Shown here piece after piece: positions 62,877 to 64,000 of a stretch of 64,000 nucleotides of DNA. This DNA is from Nocardioides zeae (GTDB taxonomy: Bacteria; Actinomycetota; Actinomycetes; Propionibacteriales; Nocardioidaceae). Within the stretch, counting starts at the first letter, position 1; each line of letters opens with the position of its first letter. The notes under the pieces are model-generated. The model saw only the letters and a program-made list of their open reading frames with translations, was not told the origin of the DNA and did not search any database. The stretch covers positions 62,001 through 126,000 of the forward strand of contig NZ_JAAGXA010000001.1 in assembly GCF_010686755.1 (NCBI RefSeq), read 5' to 3'. A program made the translations under genes and the position numbers.

Positions 62877-64000
62877 ATGAAGTTCTACACCGCGAGCAAG
62901 AGCCGCAACCAGGGCAGGGAGGCGTGGTCGGTGATCTTCCGCCACCCTGCGCGGATTGATTTGGCAACGGGCAAGACCGGGCGCCGGGTCCGGCGGGGCC
63001 TCGGGACGAGCGATGAAGCGGAGGCCTCGTTGCTCATCGACCAGCTCAACCAGGTGCTGGGCTCGCCCGAGCTTTGGGAGGTCACGGCGAAGCCGGCGGC
63101 GTTGGGCCGCTTCGACTCGCGAGTCGTCGAGATCTTCTACGACGGCATGGAGGTCAGCGAGGTCGACTTCGCCGACCTTCGCGAGGAGCTCCTGCCGCTC
63201 CCGAGTGATGACGACTACCGAACCGTGCTCCTGCTTGGAACCACGGGCGCCGGCAAGACGACCGTCGTGCGCCAGATCCTTGGCACCGATCCTGATACCG
63301 AGCGCTTCCCGTCGACGTCGACCGCCAAGACCACGGTGGCGGACACCGAGCTGATCACGAACGAGGACGACACCTACCGGGCGGTGGTGACCTTCGTGCC
63401 GCGAGATGAGGTGATCGACTACCTCACCGAGAACGTCTCAGAGGCGGCACTCGCTGCCCTCCGTGGTCGCTCAGACGCCGAGATCCGGCGGCGGCTCTTG
63501 GACCACGTCAACCAGCGGTTCCGCTTCAGCTACGTGCTGGGGCGAGGCGTGGAGCAGGCCGACGACCTAGACCTCGCAGATGATGACGACGAGGAAATCG
63601 ACGACATCGATCCCGATGACTACGGCGTGGTGGATCTGGCGGCCACCAACGCCACCGTCGCACAGGCGGTCGCGGCCGTACGGGCGGTGGTCGAGCGGCA
63701 CGCCAAGGACATCACTGAGGCGCTCAGCGATGACGACGAGGATGACGAGCGGGTCATCGAGGAACTCATCGAGGAGAACCTCGACAGTGAGCTCCGCCAG
63801 TCCGACGAGTTCCACGAGATCGTGGACTCGCTCGTTGACGAGATCGAGAAGCGCTTCGGCACGCTGGATGCGGGGGAGTTGCGGCGCAACCGCCAGGGAT
63901 GGCCGACGACCTGGGTGTGGGAATCGGACGACCGTGCTGCCTTCATCAAGGTCGTCACGCGTTTCTCGAGCAACTTCGCCCCGCTCTTCGGTCGCCTCCT
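62877..64000 (+). CDS. P-loop NTPase with integrase-like N-terminus (partial, runs off the window)
   Basis: The frame is open from ATG 62877 to the window end, at least 374 residues. Residues 1-65 (MKFYTASKSRNQGREAWSV, then TGKTGRRVRRGLGTSDEAEA) look like the N-terminal arm-binding segment of a tyrosine integrase. Residues 121-129 are a Walker A/G1 motif GTTGAGKTT, followed by a FPSTSTAKTT switch-like segment. A strongly acidic stretch (ADDDDEEIDDIDPDDYG) follows. The rest is unrecognised; a large GTPase/ATPase of defence type is an inference. Confidence 0.75.
   Translation, partial: MKFYTASKSRNQGREAWSVIFRHPARIDLATGKTGRRVRRGLGTSDEAEASLLIDQLNQVLGSPELWEVTAKPAALGRFDSRVVEIFYDGMEVSEVDFADLREELLPLPSDDDYRTVLLLGTTGAGKTTVVRQILGTDPDTERFPSTSTAKTTVADTELITNEDDTYRAVVTFVPRDEVIDYLTENVSEAALAALRGRSDAEIRRRLLDHVNQRFRFSYVLGRGVEQADDLDLADDDDEEIDDIDPDDYGVVDLAATNATVAQAVAAVRAVVERHAKDITEALSDDDEDDERVIEELIEENLDSELRQSDEFHEIVDSLVDEIEKRFGTLDAGELRRNRQGWPTTWVWESDDRAAFIKVVTRFSSNFAPLFGRL

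Larger units (their letters stand above)
54322..64000. mobile_element. Integrated genomic island (right end beyond the window)
   Basis: From the tRNA-Ala 3' end onward, third codon positions lose the extreme GC bias of the chromosome. The cargo is accessory: a decayed serine recombinase, a second tRNA scar, an hsdS fragment, restriction-modification-like genes, a GHKL-nuclease and a P-loop NTPase. No second copy of the tRNA-Ala 3' end is seen before 64000, so the far junction lies outside. Confidence 0.8.

Overview
The window is chromosomal DNA of a very high-GC actinobacterium. Gene content and order (F-type ATP synthase followed by a DUF2550 protein, a PduO-type cobalamin adenosyltransferase, NucS, methylmalonyl-CoA epimerase, thiolase, a thioredoxin-like TPR protein, then glgB/glgE) follow the mycobacterial Rv1303-Rv1327c neighbourhood as I remember it. 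The MeaA-type mutase, the frequent GTG starts and the intergenic palindromes fit a Nocardioidaceae-like organism. The genus is an inference and was not tested by any search.

Layout. 1-7.4 kb: atp operon (atpZ-like, atpBEFHAGDC) closed by a terminator. 7.5-19.5 kb: housekeeping genes, including DUF2550, a SelW-like protein, cobalamin adenosyltransferase, a STAS protein, ethylmalonyl-CoA mutase (MeaA), ferritin, a D-amino-acid oxidase-like enzyme, NucS, a 3-hydroxyacyl-CoA dehydrogenase of unusual domain order, and two lipoproteins (one GH114-like). 19.5-21.1 kb: CGNR regulator divergent from an EamA exporter. 21.1-21.5 kb: palindromic repeats and a terminator. 21.5-28.1 kb: DivIVA/FilP-like coiled coil, 5-oxoprolinase pxpABC, methylmalonyl-CoA epimerase, thiolase and MeaB. 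28.1-33.6 kb: small membrane proteins, MarR, Ser/Thr kinase, degenerate SDR and a CnoX-like chaperone. 33.6-34.3 kb: tandem array of a 152-bp palindrome-bearing unit. 34.3-37 kb: LysR divergent from a second EamA exporter, and a NUDIX protein. 37-47.5 kb, minus strand: complete GlgE alpha-glucan pathway (glgE, treS, mak, glgB), an ion-channel-like protein and glgX. 47.7-54.2 kb: enoyl-CoA hydratase, etfBA, proA, nadD, rsfS and gpgP. 54.25 kb: tRNA-Ala(GGC).

From tRNA-Ala to the window end lies an integrated island with visibly less GC-biased third codon positions. It starts with a decayed large serine recombinase whose frame runs into the tRNA, followed by a second tRNA 3'-end scar and a fragment of a type I specificity subunit. 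Next come three translationally overlapping genes: a PD-(D/E)XK-like domain fused to an N6-methylase with a degenerate catalytic motif, an HsdS-like protein, and an unknown protein with an RX4H motif. After a GNAT acetyltransferase come a GHKL ATPase with a C-terminal Shedu-like nuclease domain and, behind a 21-bp inverted repeat, a P-loop NTPase with an integrase-like N-terminus that runs off the window. I regard this island as the best candidate for an undescribed anti-phage or DNA-processing system.

Functional links. The adenosyltransferase, MeaA, MeaB, epimerase, thiolase, 3-hydroxyacyl-CoA dehydrogenase and enoyl-CoA hydratase form much of a B12-dependent acyl-CoA/ethylmalonyl-CoA route; no crotonyl-CoA carboxylase/reductase is in the window. 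EtfBA collects electrons from acyl-CoA dehydrogenation for the respiratory chain that energises the ATP synthase.
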